Made by a program: the position numbers and the translations under genes. A stretch of 64,000 nucleotides of DNA from Paeniglutamicibacter antarcticus_C (GTDB taxonomy: Bacteria; Actinomycetota; Actinomycetes; Actinomycetales; Micrococcaceae): contig NZ_BAABLK010000006.1 of NCBI RefSeq assembly GCF_039544305.1, positions 62,001 through 126,000 on the forward strand, given 5' to 3'. The notes beneath the pieces are model-generated. The model did not search any database and was not told where the DNA came from. It saw only the letters and a program-made list of their open reading frames with translations. The first letter of the stretch is position 1, and every line of letters begins with the position of its first letter. Of the stretch, positions 42,927-52,273 are shown in pieces.

Positions 42927-44060
42927 CTATGCGACGCCAAGCTTCCACAATGAGGTTATTTCACTCGAGCGCTCGTCGTGGAAGGGGTCCGTGCCATCGG
43001 AAGCCCGTCCGTGCACCGGTCGGGTGTCCTCGCGGCCAAGCACCACCAGCCCGGCGCGTTCGATCCAGTCCAAGAGTTCCTCGCGGCTGCGCAACCCAAG
43101 GCGTTCGGCAAGGTCGGAGATGACCAACCATCCCTGTCCGCCCGCCTCCAGGTGCCTGGGCAGCCCGGCCAGGAATGCCCGTAGCATCGCCGACTTAGGA
43201 TCGTAAACAGCGAAGTCAAGCAACGTCTGCGGGGTGCCTGGCAGCCACGGGGGGTTGCACACTATGAGACCGGCGAGTCCCTCGGGGAACATGTCGCGCT
43301 CAACGGCGCGGGCGCTGCCGGCCAGCCCGAGCGATTCGAAGGTCTGGGTCGCGCAAGCCACGGACCGTGCCTGCGAGTCGGTACCGAGCACTTCCTTGAT
43401 CCCTCGTTTGGCAAGGATCGCCGCCAGCACCCCGGTGCCCGTGCCGATGTCAAAGGCCCGTGCCGCCGATGGAAGCTCGGCAACGGCCACCAATTCGAGG
43501 TACTCCCCGCGCACCGGGGCGAAGGTACCGTAGTGCGGATGGATCTTGGCATCCAAGGCTGAAACATACAGTCCGGAGGACCGCCATTGCTGTGCGCCGA
43601 TGGCACCGAGCAGTTCCTGCAGGGATACCGCCGTGGGACCTGGAACCGGACCAAAGGCGTTCATCCAGGCCTCGGCTACGTCGGGGGCCCGGCGCAGAGC
43701 CACGACAGGTCCTTCCTCCAGGGGGACCAGCAGCTTGGAGAGCACCTGGGCCCTTTGTTTGCGGGCCTGGCGATACTTGTAGAAGCGTTCTGCGGTGGTG
43801 GCAGCCGCGGCCTTGCGCTTGGTCTTGGTTCCGGCGGGGATCCGACGGGCAATCGCACCAAGCAGTTGCCGGGCGTTGTGGTAATCCCCGGCGAACAACA
43901 TGGAGGTACCAGCGGTGGCCAGTCGATAAGCCTCATCCGCACCCAAGGTGTCATCCACGGCAACGATGCGCTGCGGCGGCGGCTCAGAGTTGGCTGAAGA
44001 CCAAATCGCCGTATGTTCACTGCCCTGATGGGTCCAGGAAATTGTTGCGGGGGTGTTCAT
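42927..44060 (-). CDS. SAM-dependent methyltransferase with NPPW motif
   Basis: About 377 residues. The N-terminal ~180 residues are an accessory domain. The C-terminal class I fold has motif I FDIGTGTGVLAAILAKRG and the NPPW motif in VCNPPWLPGTP, typical of enzymes methylating an amide or exocyclic amino group (PrmC, RsmC/RsmD families). The likely target is rRNA guanine or a release-factor glutamine; sequence alone does not decide. ATG 44060 is chosen; TTG 44084 is possible. Confidence 0.82.
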   Translation of the reverse strand: MNTPATISWTHQGSEHTAIWSSANSEPPPQRIVAVDDTLGADEAYRLATAGTSMLFAGDYHNARQLLGAIARRIPAGTKTKRKAAAATTAERFYKYRQARKQRAQVLSKLLVPLEEGPVVALRRAPDVAEAWMNAFGPVPGPTAVSLQELLGAIGAQQWRSSGLYVSALDAKIHPHYGTFAPVRGEYLELVAVAELPSAARAFDIGTGTGVLAAILAKRGIKEVLGTDSQARSVACATQTFESLGLAGSARAVERDMFPEGLAGLIVCNPPWLPGTPQTLLDFAVYDPKSAMLRAFLAGLPRHLEAGGQGWLVISDLAERLGLRSREELLDWIERAGLVVLGREDTRPVHGRASDGTDPFHDERSSEITSLWKLGVA

Positions 44061-44177
44061 CGCGGTGCTTGCGCTCCTGCTCAACGTAGGGGGTGCGTGA
44101 AACTTGTGGCACGGCGGGTCCGCTGCGCAACACCTAGCTTATAGCCGCGGGCAGGCAGGTGCCCGCCGGCCGCTACC

Positions 44178-45056
44178 CTAAAGCGCGACGGTGTGCCGGG
44201 CGAAGGAACGCACCGTGGCATCGTCCCAGTACTGGGCCGGAACACCTCCGCCGAGCAGTTCACGAATGAGGGCGCCGCCGGCAGGGATCGGCACGTTGGA
44301 GCCGGCAATGATGACGTTTCCGTGGCGCCGCCCCTTGAGCATTGTGGGGTCCGCAACGATGGCAACGTGCTTGAAGACGGCCCCGATGGTGGCGGCCTCC
44401 CTCCGGGCATTTTCCAGTGCCGGGGTATCTCCGCAATTGACCACGTAAAGACCTTCGGCATCCAGCACGCGTGCGGCCTGGGCCGTGAAGCCCAGGGTAC
44501 TGAGCTCCTTGGGGGTCTGGTCACCGGCAAAGACATCACGGATGACCAGATCCCGCGTGGCCTCGGTGAGCGTGCCCAGCACGGCTCCGGCCTCACCGAC
44601 CCGGATCCGCAGCAGCGGAGCCCGGGGAAGGTCGAACCAGGCTCGCACCAAGGCCGCGAGCCTGCCGTCGAGCTCCACCACGAGCTGCCGGGCGTTGGGG
44701 TAGGTCACGGACATCCAGCGGGCCATCGAACAGGCACCGCCTCCCAGGTGCAAGGCCCGAAGCTTGTGTCCAATGGCTCCGATTTCGGTAGGAACGAAGC
44801 GGGACCGAACCAGCGCAGCGATCCACCGCATGTACTCGAAGTCGAGGTGCCCGGGATCGGCAAGGTCGACGTGCGACGAGGGAACGTCGTTGATGCGGAG
44901 CAACCAGCCGGTGGGAGAGTACGGATCGCGTTCCAGCTCAGCGGTGCCCGTGTCAATCGGGTAGATGCCCTCCAGTGGCCCGGCCTGCGGTGCGACCAAG
45001 GCCTTTGGGACCACCGGTGCGTTGTTTCTTGGGCCCTTGTTCTTTCCCTTAGCCAC
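44178..45056 (-). CDS. Spermidine synthase-like methyltransferase-fold protein
   Basis: A 292-residue protein with a spermidine-synthase-type Rossmann fold: LHLGGGACSMARWM (nucleotide loop), VVELDGRLAALVRAWF and RDVFAGDQTPKELST. The N-terminal extension is basic (MAKGKNKGPRNN). Actinobacterial members of this family often lack proof of polyamine synthesis, so it is called only by fold. Its start overlaps the GNAT gene by 8 bp. Confidence 0.82.
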   Translation of the reverse strand: MAKGKNKGPRNNAPVVPKALVAPQAGPLEGIYPIDTGTAELERDPYSPTGWLLRINDVPSSHVDLADPGHLDFEYMRWIAALVRSRFVPTEIGAIGHKLRALHLGGGACSMARWMSVTYPNARQLVVELDGRLAALVRAWFDLPRAPLLRIRVGEAGAVLGTLTEATRDLVIRDVFAGDQTPKELSTLGFTAQAARVLDAEGLYVVNCGDTPALENARREAATIGAVFKHVAIVADPTMLKGRRHGNVIIAGSNVPIPAGGALIRELLGGGVPAQYWDDATVRSFARHTVAL

Positions 45057-45570
45057 GATCGGTACCGCGGCGAACCATGCGGGCTTCGTTCAGCCCGGCC
45101 CACTCCCCCGCCAATGCCTCGACGCGGCCATCGAGCACGAAGCCGTGTTTTTTGTAGAAGCCTTGGGCACGCGGGTTGTGTTCGAGCACCCACAGCACGG
45201 CATCACGGTGTCCAAGTACGGTGTCCATCAATCGGGTGCCAAGGCTGGTTCCGTACTGTCCGGAAAGCACATAGAGCAGCTGCAACTCGATTCCGACCCC
45301 GGTGTCCGCGTCGTCCTCCGCCGCCGGTCCTCCGCCTGCGACGCCCACGATGTCCCCGGCGGCATCCGTGGCGATCCATAGTTCCGCCCCCTGCGCCAGG
45401 CCCCGGGTCCACCAGTCGGCTTGTTGTTCAAGGGAGGTGCGTGCATTGGCGAAAAAGGAGGCGGGCCGTTGGGTGGCGTAGGTTTCTTCCCAGGACGCCA
45501 ATTTCATTTCAAGCGCGCACGGAATGTCTTCTGGCGTGGCAAGACGGATGATGCATGGATCGGTATTCAC
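45049..45570 (-). CDS. GNAT-family N-acetyltransferase
   Basis: A 173-residue GNAT enzyme. Motif A is recognisable as LQLLYVLSGQYGTSLGTRLM (acetyl-CoA pyrophosphate loop), and the C-terminal block is NPRAQGFYKKHGFVLDG. It starts at GTG 45570. The substrate is unknown; it is translationally coupled to the downstream spermidine synthase-like gene. Confidence 0.88.
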   Translation of the reverse strand: MNTDPCIIRLATPEDIPCALEMKLASWEETYATQRPASFFANARTSLEQQADWWTRGLAQGAELWIATDAAGDIVGVAGGGPAAEDDADTGVGIELQLLYVLSGQYGTSLGTRLMDTVLGHRDAVLWVLEHNPRAQGFYKKHGFVLDGRVEALAGEWAGLNEARMVRRGTDRG

Positions 45571-45623
45571 AGGGGTAAGCCTATGCGTTCCGCGGGCCCA
45601 AGGGCGAAAGGCACCGGTTCCTC

Positions 45624-46313
45624 CTAGCGGACGACGGCCAATGCGAATCCGTCCCAGCCCTTGGATCCGACGGTCTGCAAGGCGGTGGCGTCCACCCGCG
45701 GGTTCGATCCAAGAACGTCGATTCCGTCCCTTATTCCGTTGACCATGCGCCCGGACTCGGTGAGTGGATCCCCTGGTTCCAGCACTGCGCCTTCACGCAC
45801 CACGTTGTCCACCACGATCACGGTTCCAGGGCGGCCCAACGTGATCGCCAGGTCGATGTAGTGACCGGTGTTTTCCATGTCGGCGTCGATGAAAACCATG
45901 TCAAATGGTTCCTCCGGCTCGGCCAGCAACGCATCGAGGGTGTCCAGTGCGGCGCCAATACGAATATCAACACGGCCATCGATGGAGCTGGCCTTGAGGT
46001 TGTCCGCGGCCACCCGTGCATGGAGCGGTTCGTATTCACACGTGGTCACGTGTCCGTCGGGCCCGACCCCGCGTGCCAGCCATGTGGTGGAATAGCCCCC
46101 GAGGGTGCCGATTTCCAGCACGCGCCTGGCACCTGAGATCTGAGCCAGAAGCATCAGGAACTTGCCCCGCGTCTCGCTGACCTCGATGTGCGGCAGCCCG
46201 GCCTCGTGGGCGTGCTTCCTGCCTGCTTCCATCTCCGGCTCGGAGCCATGCAGGCTTTCCACCAAGTATTTGTCCACGTCGCTCGGGGACGGTTTCGCTT
46301 CCTGGGTATCCAT
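45624..46313 (-). CDS. O-methyltransferase (class I, CCoAOMT/MdmC type)
   Basis: A 229-residue SAM-dependent O-methyltransferase. Motif I is VLEIGTLGGYSTTWLAR. Further blocks are TTCEYEPLHARVAADNL, FDMVFIDADMENTGHYID with the divalent-metal Asp residues, and VVDNVVREGAV. ATG 46313 follows AGGAG; upstream in-frame sequence belongs to a shadow frame of the next gene. The substrate is unknown (catechol-like compounds are usual for the family). Confidence 0.92.
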   Translation of the reverse strand: MDTQEAKPSPSDVDKYLVESLHGSEPEMEAGRKHAHEAGLPHIEVSETRGKFLMLLAQISGARRVLEIGTLGGYSTTWLARGVGPDGHVTTCEYEPLHARVAADNLKASSIDGRVDIRIGAALDTLDALLAEPEEPFDMVFIDADMENTGHYIDLAITLGRPGTVIVVDNVVREGAVLEPGDPLTESGRMVNGIRDGIDVLGSNPRVDATALQTVGSKGWDGFALAVVR

Positions 46314-46318
46314 GATCG

Positions 46319-46624
46319 TCACTCCTGTGAGTGGATCGCCTTTTCGAGCCGCTCGAGCTTTCCGGTCAGTTCTCCGGTGTAGCCGGGACGGATGTCCGCC
46401 TTGAGCACCAGGGAAACGCGTGATCCGTACGCCGCGACCGCCTCGGTGGCGCGCTTGACGACATCCATGACCTCGTCCCACTCCCCTTCCAGCTCGGTGA
46501 ACATGGAAGAGGTGGAATTGGGCAGGCCCGAGTCCCTGACAACCTTGACGGCGGCGGCAACGGCTTCGTGGACCGATCCGTCGGCGTTGTCTGTGCTGGG
46601 GGCAACTGAAAAGGAAACAATCAT
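46319..46624 (-). CDS. Thiamine-binding (MTH1187/YkoF-like) small protein
   Basis: A 101-residue protein with the ferredoxin-like fold of the thiamine-binding family: MIVSFSVAPS, TSSMFTELEGEWDEVMDVV and SLVLKADIRPGYTGEL. Usually a dimer or tetramer that sequesters thiamine or hydroxymethylpyrimidine. ATG 46624 (GTGGAAGC upstream) gives the standard length. Five bp separate it from the O-methyltransferase. Confidence 0.88.
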   Translation of the reverse strand: MIVSFSVAPSTDNADGSVHEAVAAAVKVVRDSGLPNSTSSMFTELEGEWDEVMDVVKRATEAVAAYGSRVSLVLKADIRPGYTGELTGKLERLEKAIHSQE

Positions 46625-46742
46625 GCTTCCACTTTGCCACTGCGCTGCCGACATGTCACTTGACGCGATCGCGAAAGCGTCTTAAATGGGCAGGGCCCGT
46701 GACGCTTTGTCCTGCCCGACGCAGTGCGTGTCAATCAGCTCT

Positions 46743-47057
46743 CTAGCCCCATCCCAGGTAACGCACCAAGGCAGCGGCCCCCGCACCGGCGATGACGACA
46801 ACGAGGAACGGTGCACGCAACAGCAACGCGATGACAGCGGCAGCCAGTGCGGCAAGCCGGGCATCGAAAGACACCGCGGTTCCGCTGGCCACTGCGTTGA
46901 CGGTGGTCAAGGAGGCCAGCAGCCCAATCGTCAGTGCTCCTGCGGCGCGGGTCACCTTCTTGTTTTCAAGGATTTTTTCCGGGACCAGGTACCCAAGGAT
47001 CTTTATTCCGTACGCTGCTGCGCACCCCGCAAGGATCCACCACCACACGGCAGTCAT
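46743..47057 (-). CDS. azlD: AzlD-family branched-chain amino acid exporter subunit
   Basis: A 104-residue membrane protein with three to four TM helices, the small partner of AzlC. Blocks: GCAAAYGIKILGYLVPEKIL and RAPFLVVVIAGAGAAALVRYLG. It overlaps azlC by 4 bp. Confidence 0.88.
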   Translation of the reverse strand: MTAVWWWILAGCAAAYGIKILGYLVPEKILENKKVTRAAGALTIGLLASLTTVNAVASGTAVSFDARLAALAAAVIALLLRAPFLVVVIAGAGAAALVRYLGWG

Positions 47058-47794
47058 TCATCATCCTCCAAGCTGGTCTGCGGTTCGACATCGGGTTCAA
47101 GCCCTTCGGAGGCCGGCCCCCGGCCAAAGTAGCCCCAAACACCGGCAACGAGCGCTGCTATCAGTATCGGGACGCCCGGCGGCACCAACGGAATGGCCAG
47201 GATCGTGGCCAACGCGCATACGCTCGCTATGGCAACAGGTTCCGCTGATTTCAGGCGCGGCCACAGCAGCCCCAGGAACGCCGCGACAGCGGCACCATCA
47301 AGGCCCCAGGCTTTGGGATCCCCCAAAGCATCGCCCAGCAGCGCACCCACCACGGTGAAGATATTCCACAAAACATATACGCCGATCCCGGCAACCCAGA
47401 AACCGCGCTTTTGCTCGTCTGGATCGCTCTGTCCGGAAGCGGTCGCGGCGGACTCGTCGATGGTCACTTGGGCTGCCAGCAGCTTCTTCACGCCGCGCGG
47501 CCTGAGCATGGTCTTGATCTGCATGCCGTAGACCGCGTTCCTCACACCCAATAGCGTGGCAGCACCGAAAGCCGCCCCGGGACCTCCGCCGCCGGCGATC
47601 ACGCCGATGAACGCGAATTGCGAGCCTCCGGTGAACATCAACAGGCTCAAAGCCATGACCTGCCAGATGCTCAACCCTGCAGCAACGCCAAGTGCACCGT
47701 AGGAAATTGCGTAGAGGCCGGTCGCAACGGCAATGGACAAGCCGATCTTGGTGGCTGGAGTCATTTGGGGTGGCACGGCATCAAGCTTAGCCAT
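47054..47794 (-). CDS. azlC: AzlC-family branched-chain amino acid exporter
   Basis: A 246-residue membrane protein of the AzlC/YgaZ family exporting branched-chain amino acids. The hallmark block is ALSLLMFTGGSQFAFIGVI followed by GVRNAVYGMQIK. ATG 47794 (MAKLDAVPPQMTPATKIG) is chosen over longer upstream frames. It lies upstream of azlD on the same strand. Confidence 0.92.
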   Translation of the reverse strand: MAKLDAVPPQMTPATKIGLSIAVATGLYAISYGALGVAAGLSIWQVMALSLLMFTGGSQFAFIGVIAGGGGPGAAFGAATLLGVRNAVYGMQIKTMLRPRGVKKLLAAQVTIDESAATASGQSDPDEQKRGFWVAGIGVYVLWNIFTVVGALLGDALGDPKAWGLDGAAVAAFLGLLWPRLKSAEPVAIASVCALATILAIPLVPPGVPILIAALVAGVWGYFGRGPASEGLEPDVEPQTSLEDDE

Positions 47795-47891
47795 CGGCAC
47801 AGGCCCTTCACGCTTCGTGACCCATCCGCTGCCCACCACCGTGCCAGGTCCACGGGCAGGCATTGCGGCGATCGGGCATCAAGGACCAAAG

Positions 47892-48752
47892 CTAGTCGAG
47901 GTGGAGATGTTCCCTGATAGTTGCCGGGACGTTGCTGGTGAGCTGCGTGACCCCGCGACCCACGAGGTAGCTGGCGTCCTTTGGCTCATCCACGGTCCAG
48001 ACCCTGAAGATCGCGCCGCGGGCCAGCCACTGGTCGGTCAACTGCGGGTATTTGCGCATGTATGCCACACCTGGACCTGCCATTTGCGGGGACCCGGAGC
48101 TCAGCAGGTCTACTCCCGCGGTCATGGCCTGAGCCAATACCGCCGCCACTCCGGCCCGGTCGCTCTCCCCCGCCTGGACCAGTTCGTCGATCCATTCCTC
48201 ATCGACTTCGGTGACCAACTGACAGATGTGTTCCGGGGACACCCGTTCCATCAAGAAGCGGACCGAGCCGGGGTCAAAGCTCATGAAAGAAACATAGATG
48301 TTCTCCAGCATCGAGGTTTCTGCGTCCCACCCCCGTTCCTTCAGCACCTTGAACATCGCTTCTTCCAGGCGCCGGCCAAAGGGGCTCGGATGCTTGACCT
48401 CAACGGCCAGGCCCACTTCTTTGCCTGAATCGCGCAGGAGGCCGATCAGCTCGTCCAAGGTCAGCAACTGTTCGTGGAGACTTCCGTAAGCTGCGGGGAT
48501 ATCCGGGTTCTTCCAGGAGGAAAAATCAAGGGATTTCAGCTCGGCCAGGGTTTTTTCTCCGACCCGGCCGCTGGAATCCGAGGTGCGATCCACTGTCGGG
48601 TCGTGGTGGCACACCACGAAACCGTCGGAACTCAGGTGGATGTCGCATTCAATGCCGTCCGCTCCGTCCGCCAGCGCCTGCAGGTAGGCGGCACGGGTAT
48701 TTTCCGCGTAGGACTTCGATGAACCGCGGTGGGCGTAGACGAGGGTTCGCAT
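47892..48752 (-). CDS. Glycerophosphodiester phosphodiesterase
   Basis: A 286-residue GDPD-family enzyme splitting glycerophosphodiesters. The catalytic pattern is YAHRGSSKSYAENT (His, Arg, Glu, Asn), DGIECDIHLSSDGFVVCHHD and later EVKHPSPFGRRLE. No signal peptide, so it is cytoplasmic (UgpQ-like). No ribosome site precedes the ATG; TAGCGT 7 nt upstream could be a -10 box of a leaderless promoter. Confidence 0.92.
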   Translation of the reverse strand: MRTLVYAHRGSSKSYAENTRAAYLQALADGADGIECDIHLSSDGFVVCHHDPTVDRTSDSSGRVGEKTLAELKSLDFSSWKNPDIPAAYGSLHEQLLTLDELIGLLRDSGKEVGLAVEVKHPSPFGRRLEEAMFKVLKERGWDAETSMLENIYVSFMSFDPGSVRFLMERVSPEHICQLVTEVDEEWIDELVQAGESDRAGVAAVLAQAMTAGVDLLSSGSPQMAGPGVAYMRKYPQLTDQWLARGAIFRVWTVDEPKDASYLVGRGVTQLTSNVPATIREHLHLD

Positions 48753-48868
48753 GCAATTTACGCTACCGCCACGGGCGCGGTCCTGCTTGGGACGCCGCGC
48801 CTGCCATTTGGTGAACTATCGTTGGAATCTGTTCCGACCCGCATGCCCACGCCAAGGGAGCCACCGAC

Positions 48869-50140
48869 ATGACCTCAACCGGATTCGGCCTTGCCGCCGA
48901 GCATGATGCAGCCAAGGCGGTCGCGCTGCGCAAGATGAAGCGTCTGGCAACCGGGCTGTTGGCGACCATGGCGGTGATCTTCACCGTCGCCTTTGCCCTG
49001 CAGCAAAACCATCCCTGGCTCGAATACGTCAGGGCCGCCGCCGAGGGCGGGATGGTTGGTGCCTTGGCCGATTGGTTCGCCGTCACTGCCTTGTTCAAGC
49101 ACCCCATGGGGCTGAAGATCCCGCATACCGCGATCATTCCCCGCAAAAAGGACCAGATCGGCGAGAGCCTGGGAGAGTTTATCCAGGAGAACTTCCTCTC
49201 GCGGGACGTCATCGACACCAAGCTCAGCCAGTTCAACGTCTCACGCAACGTCGGCGTCTGGCTGGCCAAGGAGGAATCAGCCACCAGGGTTGCCCAGGAG
49301 GTCGCCACGGTGGCCGGAGCCGCCCTAGAGGTCCTGAATGACAAGGACATCCTCGCACTGCTGGAATCCCTGGCCAAAAAGCACATGCTCGCCCCGGAAT
49401 GGTCCTCGACCTTGGGCCGGATCATGCACCGTGTGGTTGCCGACGGGCACCACAAACCTGCCGTGGACCTGTTGGCCGAACGCGTCGAGCAATGGGCGGC
49501 CGGGAACAAGGACATGATCGTTTCCCTGGTTGCCGAGCGCTCCCCCTCATGGGTTCCGGCGATGGTTGATACGTTGATGGGCGAAAAACTCCACCGTGAA
49601 CTGATCAAATTCGTCCGCGCGGTGCGCTTCGACCCTCGGCACTCGATGCGCATGAGCATCGATGCCTGGCTGGAGAAGTTTGCCGCGGACATGCAGGTCG
49701 ATCCGGAGATGATTGGCAAGGTCGAGGCGTTGAAGCACTCGCTGCTCGGCGATGCGCAATTGCGTGATTTGGCAGCCACCAGCTGGTCCTCGATCAAGGC
49801 GGCACTCATCGAATCCATGCAGAATCCCTCCTCGGAGCTGCGCAAGTCGCTCATAGCGGCGATCAGGGATCTTGGAGGGAGGCTGCGCGACGATGAGCTG
49901 CTCGCGGCGAAGATCAACGGGTGGGTGTCCAATGCCGTTGGTTACGTCGTGGAAAACTACAGCGGCCAAATCACCTCGCTGATCACCGAAACGGTGGCCC
50001 GATGGGACGGCAAGGAAACCAGTGAAAAGATCGAACTGCAGGTCGGACGGGATCTGCAGTTCATCCGGATCAATGGAACGGTCGTGGGTTCGTTGGCCGG
50101 CCTGGCCATTTTCACGGTGGCCAACGCGGTGCTCCGCTAG
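48869..50140 (+). CDS. DUF445 family membrane protein
   Basis: A 423-residue protein with a TM helix near residue 30-48 and another at the extreme C-terminus. Between them is a long helical domain with the DUF445 hallmark EGGMVGALADWFAVTALFKH followed by PHTAIIPRKKDQIGESLG. The function is unknown; an envelope location is expected. The ATG follows GGGAG. The 3' end overlaps the convergent next gene by 4 bp. Confidence 0.9.
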   Translation: MTSTGFGLAAEHDAAKAVALRKMKRLATGLLATMAVIFTVAFALQQNHPWLEYVRAAAEGGMVGALADWFAVTALFKHPMGLKIPHTAIIPRKKDQIGESLGEFIQENFLSRDVIDTKLSQFNVSRNVGVWLAKEESATRVAQEVATVAGAALEVLNDKDILALLESLAKKHMLAPEWSSTLGRIMHRVVADGHHKPAVDLLAERVEQWAAGNKDMIVSLVAERSPSWVPAMVDTLMGEKLHRELIKFVRAVRFDPRHSMRMSIDAWLEKFAADMQVDPEMIGKVEALKHSLLGDAQLRDLAATSWSSIKAALIESMQNPSSELRKSLIAAIRDLGGRLRDDELLAAKINGWVSNAVGYVVENYSGQITSLITETVARWDGKETSEKIELQVGRDLQFIRINGTVVGSLAGLAIFTVANAVLR

Positions 50141-50964
50141 CGCTCCACCGCCGGTGCGCCCACTTCACGGCGTCGGCGTTCCGCTTCGATTCCGGCTTCG
50201 ACCTCGGCCATCGCGCCAACGCGCTCACCCTCGCTGATGAGCTGGCCGGGAATGGTTGTGGGCAAGGTGCCAAAGGCCAACGCTGCTGCCTCGATGACTT
50301 TCTTGCCCAGAAAACGGTTGCCGAAGCCGCCGACCGCCGCCCCGATGCCAAAGGGAACCATCCGCCCAAGCATCGAAGCCCCCTGGGTGGCAAGCATCTT
50401 TCGCAGGAACGTCCGTTGCATGGTTGATTGGAACGTCGACCACAGGTTGGGAGACTTGCTCTTCCCGCCCTTTCCGAAAACCGCGGCCCAGCCCTTGACG
50501 GGCCCCGCCCCACGTCCGGCTGCCTGATGGGTCAGGGCGGCGATCATCGAGCTTCCCTCGTCGCCCATCAAGATCGCCATGACAAGGACGCGCGCCTTGT
50601 TCGGGTCTTCGGTGGTGATGCCGTGCAGCTCGGCCAACGATTGGGCGTAGAGCGCGCTGGCTTCGAGGAAGGCAACGGTTGCCGTGGCCGAGAAGCCCAA
50701 GGCGGCAACCGTGCCGACGCCGGGTATGACTGCGGTGGCGCCGACCGCGGCTCCGGATCCGGTGATCGCCAGCAGGTAGTCGCGTTCGACGAGCCTGGCG
50801 AGCTGCTCAGCGGTGTGCGAGGGATGCTTGCGGCGCATGCGTTTCAGGTAGGCAAGGACCAATGGCCGCTGCACGCCGACAGCCTTCATGATGGCGCCTT
50901 GGACCCCGGGGGCGGGTTTGCCGTCCGGGCCGATGACACTTGAGGTTATGGGGTTCTTTTTCAT
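50137..50964 (-). CDS. Conserved hypothetical protein (EcsC-like pattern)
   Basis: A 275-residue protein with glycine-rich hydrophobic stretches (GSGAAVGATAVIPGVGTVAA and MVPFGIGAAVGGFGNRFLG) and helical parts. It resembles EcsC-type or actinobacterial membrane-associated proteins of unknown role. No signal peptide. I cannot assign a function. Confidence 0.7.
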   Translation of the reverse strand: MKKNPITSSVIGPDGKPAPGVQGAIMKAVGVQRPLVLAYLKRMRRKHPSHTAEQLARLVERDYLLAITGSGAAVGATAVIPGVGTVAALGFSATATVAFLEASALYAQSLAELHGITTEDPNKARVLVMAILMGDEGSSMIAALTHQAAGRGAGPVKGWAAVFGKGGKSKSPNLWSTFQSTMQRTFLRKMLATQGASMLGRMVPFGIGAAVGGFGNRFLGKKVIEAAALAFGTLPTTIPGQLISEGERVGAMAEVEAGIEAERRRREVGAPAVER

Positions 50965-51175
50965 CCTGCTTTTACTCTAATGTGCCCACCAAGCCCGGGG
51001 AAAGGGAATTTTCGCTGGGCATAAGTGCAGTGACGATCGATGACCTTGGGCAACAAGTACTGGCATGCATCGAAAAACCCCTGATTCACAAGCCGAAAAG
51101 CAGACCCCGGGTTGGGCAGGGCGTACCGTCGAGCTCCAGGTGCGACCCGTGGTTCATCAGCAGAAGGAAACGACA

Positions 51176-51560
51176 ATGAACTTCGCAGAAATGCTCTGCC
51201 CAATGGCCTTGGTGTTCCTCATGTCTTTCCTGCCTCGTTGTGCTGTTCCACATTGTTGCTGATCTTTTCCGTGACTCACGCGCCGCGGCAGCGGGTGCAA
51301 GGCCCCGTGGATCCTGCTGCTCATCGTTCTGCCGGTGTCGGCCTCGCTCGTTTACCTGGTGGGTGTGAGGCGTGGCATTGCGCCAACAGGTCCGCGTGGA
51401 AACCGTGGCGGACAGCCCCGAGGACTGCCTCCGGACGCTGACACGCGCACCGGCCCCGTCCAAGCGGACCTCCGATGCCAAGGAGCTGCTGGATGCCGAA
51501 ACGATTTCGGGCGAGGAATTCACTGTGCTCAAGGCCAAGGCGCTGGCCCAACTCTTCGCG
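51176..51560 (+). pseudogene. Frameshifted PLDc_N/SHOCT-domain membrane protein
   Basis: Starts well: AGAAGGAAA then ATG 51176 with MNFAEMLCPMALVFLMS. The family sequence then hops between frames: LVVLFHIVADLFRDSRAAAAG, then KAPWILLLIVLPVSASLVYL and VGVRRG. From about 51372 comes the SHOCT part SDAKELLDAETISGEEFTVL and KAKALAQL in a further frame. At least three frame changes are needed to join them. The intact family has a PLDc_N two-helix region plus C-terminal SHOCT. It is either a true pseudogene or a spot of poor sequence. Confidence 0.8.
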
Positions 51561-51664
51561 GGGCAGGCAGCTGGACTTCGGGCGGATTCAGCTCGTGCCC
51601 CGGGGTTGGGACGGCCCCGATGTCGAGATCGTCTTCGCACCGCCGGGGCATCTGCATACCGGGT

Positions 51665-52123
51665 TCAGGCTCCGGCGAGCGCCGGGGTGCTCGAGCCCAT
51701 GGTTTCTCCGGACTTCACTGCCGCCCGCACAGCGATGAAGAGGACTATCACGCCCGCCGTCAAAGACATATGCCCAAGGCCGGCGATCCCGGCAAAGGCT
51801 GCGGAACCCGCATCGCTGCCCAGCACCACAAGCGTTCCCTTGACGAGCATCATCCCGCAGGTCACCGCGACGCCGGGCGTCCAGAGCCAGTAGAACCAGG
51901 TAAATGCGCGCGGCTCCGCCTGAGAGAGCGCGAAGACCTGCTCCAGGGCAAGGACCATCAGAAGGAAAATGAAGCCAAGCACCAGCAGGTGGGTGTGCAC
52001 CAGCGGAAGCTGCGAGGCCGATCGGTCAGTGAAGGCGTGGGCTTTTGTCAGTTCCCGGTAGTAGAGACCCGAGAGCACCCCGGTGACCCCAAAGGCAAAA
52101 GCGCTGTACAACAGGCGCATCAT
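51665..52123 (-). CDS. DUF2871 family membrane protein
   Basis: A 152-residue protein with four TM helices (LLYSAFAFGVTGVLSGLYY, THLLVLGFIFLLMVLAL, FYWLWTPGVAVTCGMMLVK, GLGHMSLTAGVIVLFIAVR). A His-containing loop QLPLVHTHLLVLG is typical of the DUF2871 family. The start is ATG 52123 or ATG 52120. Function unknown. Confidence 0.8.
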   Translation of the reverse strand: MMRLLYSAFAFGVTGVLSGLYYRELTKAHAFTDRSASQLPLVHTHLLVLGFIFLLMVLALEQVFALSQAEPRAFTWFYWLWTPGVAVTCGMMLVKGTLVVLGSDAGSAAFAGIAGLGHMSLTAGVIVLFIAVRAAVKSGETMGSSTPALAGA

Positions 52124-52227
52124 GGCGGTGTTCTTCTTTTAGCCGGCACCGGGTGATCCGTGGTGGCCTTGGCGCGGCCCCGCGCCGGGGCCACGCCTCG
52201 CCATCAACCGTGCCCGGGTCTAATCCA

Positions 52228-52259
52228 GGGCACGATCAACCGTCCGGTTGATCGTGCCC
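52228..52259 (-). terminator. Strong hairpin after the carboxylesterase gene
   Basis: A 14-bp perfect stem (arm GGGCACGATCAACC) with a 4-nt loop, 15 bp beyond the esterase stop on the minus strand. No T-run; likely terminator. Confidence 0.65.
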
Positions 52260-52273
52260 CGAAACCACGGACA

